A DNA stretch of 17,823 nucleotides from contig JANOYV010000152.1 of the NCBI GenBank assembly GCA_031429105.1, positions 1 to 17,823 of the forward strand, given 5' to 3'. The stretch comes from JAKFWF01 sp031429105. GTDB taxonomy: Bacteria; Pseudomonadota; Alphaproteobacteria; Rhizobiales; Hyphomicrobiaceae. This document shows positions 16,266 to 17,823 of this stretch, one piece after another (within the stretch, counting starts at the first letter, position 1; each line of letters opens with the position of its first letter). Both the position numbers and the translations under genes were made by a program. A model generated the notes under the pieces. It was given only the letters and a program-made list of their open reading frames with translations. It made no database searches and had not been told where the DNA came from.

Positions 16266-16517
16266 TTACTTCAAGACGTAAGGCAGAAGCCCAAGGAACC
16301 GGCAGCGCTTGATTGCGACTGACAATTCACGCTGCTTCTTAGCCGACACGGCAGTGATCCGGCTCGGCACAATCTTGCCGCGCTCAGACACGTAGCGTCC
16401 CAACGTGCGTACGTCCTTATAATCAATCTTCGGCGCTGAATCTCCCGAGAACGGGCAGGTCTTGCGACGACGATGGAACGGGCGGCGCGCGGGAATCTGT
16501 TGAATTTCGTCAGCCAT
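16266..16517 (-). CDS. rpsR: 30S ribosomal protein bS18
   Basis: An 83-residue protein with the complete family sequence: RRPFHRRRKTCPFSG, IDYKDVRTLGRYVSERGKIVPSRIT and the diagnostic AVSAKKQRELSVAIKRCRFLGLLPY. bS18 pairs with bS6 on the platform of the small subunit. The start lies three bases after the rpsF stop (TAG-ACC-ATG), and the ribosome binding site GGAGGG falls inside the last rpsF codons, so translation is coupled. The extended rpsF tail therefore ends directly on the rpsR signal. Confidence 0.98.
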   Translation of the reverse strand: MADEIQQIPARRPFHRRRKTCPFSGDSAPKIDYKDVRTLGRYVSERGKIVPSRITAVSAKKQRELSVAIKRCRFLGLLPYVLK

Positions 16518-16520
16518 GGT

Positions 16521-17156
16521 CTAGCCCTCCGAGCCGGTGTTGGAGCCGCCATCACGGGGCGGACGAGGTGTGCGGGGGCGATCATCGCCGCCCTCACGAG
16601 GTGGACGGGGACGGAACGTCGAGGCGCCATCGCCAGCACCACCACCTGCACCAGCACCTCCTTCACGACCGCGATAGCCACCGCCGCCGCCAGCACCGGC
16701 GCCGCCGCGGAAGCCACCGCCGCCACCACCGCCACCTGCACCACCGCGGAAGCCACCACGGTCACCACCAGCGCCGCCACGGAAGCCGCCACGATCACCG
16801 CCACCGCCACCGCGGTCGCTGCGCTCTTCGCGGTCACCCTTGCGCATCTGCACAGAAGGCTCGGCCTCGTGGGCCTCGACCTTGACGGTCAGCCAGCGCA
16901 GGACGTCCGTCGAGATGCCCATGCGACGCTCCATTTCGGCAACCGCTGCGGGCGGCGCTTCAATGTTGAGTAGCGAGTAGTGCGCCTTGCGGCTCTTCTT
17001 GATCTTGTAGGCGAGCGAACGCAGGCCCCAGTATTCGGACTTGGAGATTTTGCCGCCACCTTCTTCGATGACGGTCGTGTATTCTTTGGTCAGCGCTTCG
17101 ACCTGTTGGGTCGAAATATCCTGGCGCGCCAGGAAGACATGCTCGTATAAGGGCAT
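16521..17156 (-). CDS. rpsF: 30S ribosomal protein bS6 with a long RGG-type glycine-rich tail
   Basis: A 211-residue protein from the ATG at 17156, which has AAAGG about nine bases upstream. Residues 1-100 are a normal bS6: MPLYEHVFLARQDIS, the central YWGLRSLAYKIKKSRKAHY segment, and MGISTDVLRWLTVKVE. From about 107 to 211 the sequence is low-complexity, rich in Gly and Arg with Asp, Phe and Tyr. Four imperfect 11-13-residue units built on (D/G)RGG(F/Y)RGGA lie at about 118-170, and a Pro/Arg/Asp-rich end (FRPRPPREGG...) follows. E. coli bS6 has a short glutamate tail; many Alphaproteobacteria have longer charged tails, but this one resembles eukaryotic-style RGG boxes that bind RNA. It is first in the rpsF-rpsR operon. 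Confidence 0.95.
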   Translation of the reverse strand: MPLYEHVFLARQDISTQQVEALTKEYTTVIEEGGGKISKSEYWGLRSLAYKIKKSRKAHYSLLNIEAPPAAVAEMERRMGISTDVLRWLTVKVEAHEAEPSVQMRKGDREERSDRGGGGGDRGGFRGGAGGDRGGFRGGAGGGGGGGGFRGGAGAGGGGGYRGREGGAGAGGGAGDGASTFRPRPPREGGDDRPRTPRPPRDGGSNTGSEG

Positions 17157-17365
17157 GAAATTGGCCTTTCTCTGTTGCATCCAGCGACGTTTACACGGCG
17201 CCTCGTTGGTCAATGCATGTCGCCCCGGCGCAAAGCCTCTTTCGGACCGGAGATGGCCCAAAAGCACGACCCGTGAAGAGCGGAGACACCAGGGCGAAGA
17301 CCTTTCGGTCCGACCGCACGTTTGAACGTGCGCGCCCCTTCAGCCCCCAACCGGAGCGGATCACA
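17157..17365 (-). promoter_or_regulatory. Structured leader of the rpsF operon
   Basis: About 208 bases from the promoter candidate to the rpsF ATG. Two hairpins stand out on the minus strand: GCACGTT/AACGTGC (17331-17316, two-base loop) and GACC-GAAA-GGTC (17310-17299, a GNRA tetraloop). A related motif, GGTCCGAAAG, occurs again near 17240. Ribosomal leaders that bind the S6:S18 pair are known in several bacterial groups; whether this is one is inference. Confidence 0.35.
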
Positions 17366-17371
17366 ACGCGG

Positions 17372-17399
17372 TGTATACACGTAACGCGAGCGAGGGCAA
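17372..17399 (-). promoter_or_regulatory. Promoter candidate for the rpsF operon
   Basis: On the minus strand TTGCCC (17399-17394), a 16-base spacer, then TATACA (17377-17372). The -10 box sits in the palindrome GTGTATACAC (17371-17380). Four of six consensus matches in each box. Confidence 0.35.
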
Positions 17400-17823
17400 G
17401 CGTTGGTCGTGCAGCCGATAGGGGCCAGCCCTTGTGATCGCGTGTGATCGGGCGAGATGCGTACAAAGGAACAAACCTCAGTTATTGGCGATGTATGTTG
17501 ATACAACTTATGACTCCCATTCGCACTCCGACGTTGTTCCCGTTTTTCAGTTTCCCCCTCGAAAGTGAGGGGTGCGAGGTGGCCGGAAGCCGCGCGGGCA
17601 TTCCGCAATGGGTAGAGGAAGCAGCAACGGGCCACCTCGCGACAGGATTTTTGGCCTACCCGCAGCAATCGGTGGATTACGTCCACACGCCGGGTTCCAC
17701 AGCGCCGCTGCGGCGAGCCTCAAATCGGCACCGGGAGCGTACCCGGGTTTGACCCTTTGACCTGCCAACCCGTGCGCCGCCAGCAGTCGCCACCGGTTGG
17801 CGTCCCCTCATGCGCATAGGTCG
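17400..17823. other. Right-edge region without a recognised gene; several potential RNA stems
   Basis: No frame here carries a protein family I recognise, and the open frames show no ribosome binding site or codon bias. Stems seen: CCCCTC/GAGGGG (17555-17572), an 11-base perfect pair GCGAGGTGGCC/GGCCACCTCGC (17574-17584 with 17630-17640) enclosing GGAAGCC/GGC-A-TTCC (17585-17604), GTGGA/TCCAC (17672-17686), CGCCG/CGGCG (17703-17715) and CCGGG/CCCGG (about 17731-17747). It does not show the conserved cores of RNase P RNA, tmRNA or SRP RNA as I know them. It could be an RNA gene or the leader of a gene beyond the window. Confidence 0.35.

Noticed and set aside
16521..16885. A His-rich plus-strand frame opposite the rpsF tail
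   Set aside because: It is the antisense reading of Gly/Arg codons in the bS6 tail; the minus frame is the continuation of a certain ribosomal protein.
17550..17760. RNase P RNA, tmRNA or SRP RNA
   Set aside because: The RNase P GAGGAAAGTCC core, a tmRNA tag frame and the SRP GGAAGG-AGCAGCC loop were looked for on both strands and not found; the partial likeness GAGGAAGCAGC is too short.
17191..17768. Several 60-160-codon frames on both strands at the right edge
   Set aside because: None has a good ribosome binding site, domain or codon bias, and they overlap each other on both strands. The region looks non-coding.

Overview
The window is a piece of alphaproteobacterial chromosome, most likely from a Hyphomicrobiales-like organism. 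Its backbone is the minus-strand cluster rpsF-rpsR-(DUF2232 membrane protein)-rplI-dnaB ... alr-radA-cvpA-purF, a gene order known from many Alphaproteobacteria. DUF2232 between rpsR and rplI, the bacillus-like PurF with a propeptide, and an acidic C-terminal tail on bL9 all fit that group. No tRNA, rRNA or CRISPR array was seen.

Left part (1-5700): the window opens inside an insertion sequence. Bases 1-138 look like the transposase-start end of an ISAs1-family element on the minus strand. It ends exactly where homology to a PQQ-dependent sugar dehydrogenase begins, so the dehydrogenase reading frame (to 1002) is the 3' part of an interrupted gene. A run of minus-strand accessory genes follows: a CinA/PncC-type amidohydrolase, a MarR regulator with a clear terminator behind it, a small secreted protein, an endonuclease/exonuclease/phosphatase-family enzyme with a large insertion, and a one-span membrane protein with a Sel1-like tail. 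Divergent from these is a NnrU-family membrane protein with its own promoter candidate.

Middle (5718-10557): purF, cvpA, radA and alr, all minus strand. alr and radA are tightly coupled (stop-ACC-ATG).

Accessory island between alr and dnaB (10558-12760): a plus-strand secreted Gly/Arg-rich protein with a strong terminator, a GFA/CENP-V zinc protein, and a two-gene DUF433 / DUF5615 toxin-antitoxin-like pair.

Right part (12770-17823): dnaB, rplI, the DUF2232 gene, rpsR and rpsF. The gaps here carry unusual structure: a 16-bp perfect hairpin and a G-quadruplex-type motif between rplI and dnaB, a nested double palindrome behind rpsR, and a structured rpsF leader. bS6 carries a roughly 105-residue RGG-type glycine-rich tail. 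The last roughly 400 bases hold no convincing gene but show several stems, including an 11-bp long-range stem, and may encode a structured RNA that I cannot name.

Functionally the backbone joins translation (bS6, bS18, bL9), replication (DnaB), recombination (RadA), cell wall precursor supply (Alr) and purine synthesis (PurF). I found no clear new defence or biosynthetic system. The most promising leads are the RGG-tailed bS6, the unexplained structured region at the right edge, and the insertion-sequence junction.
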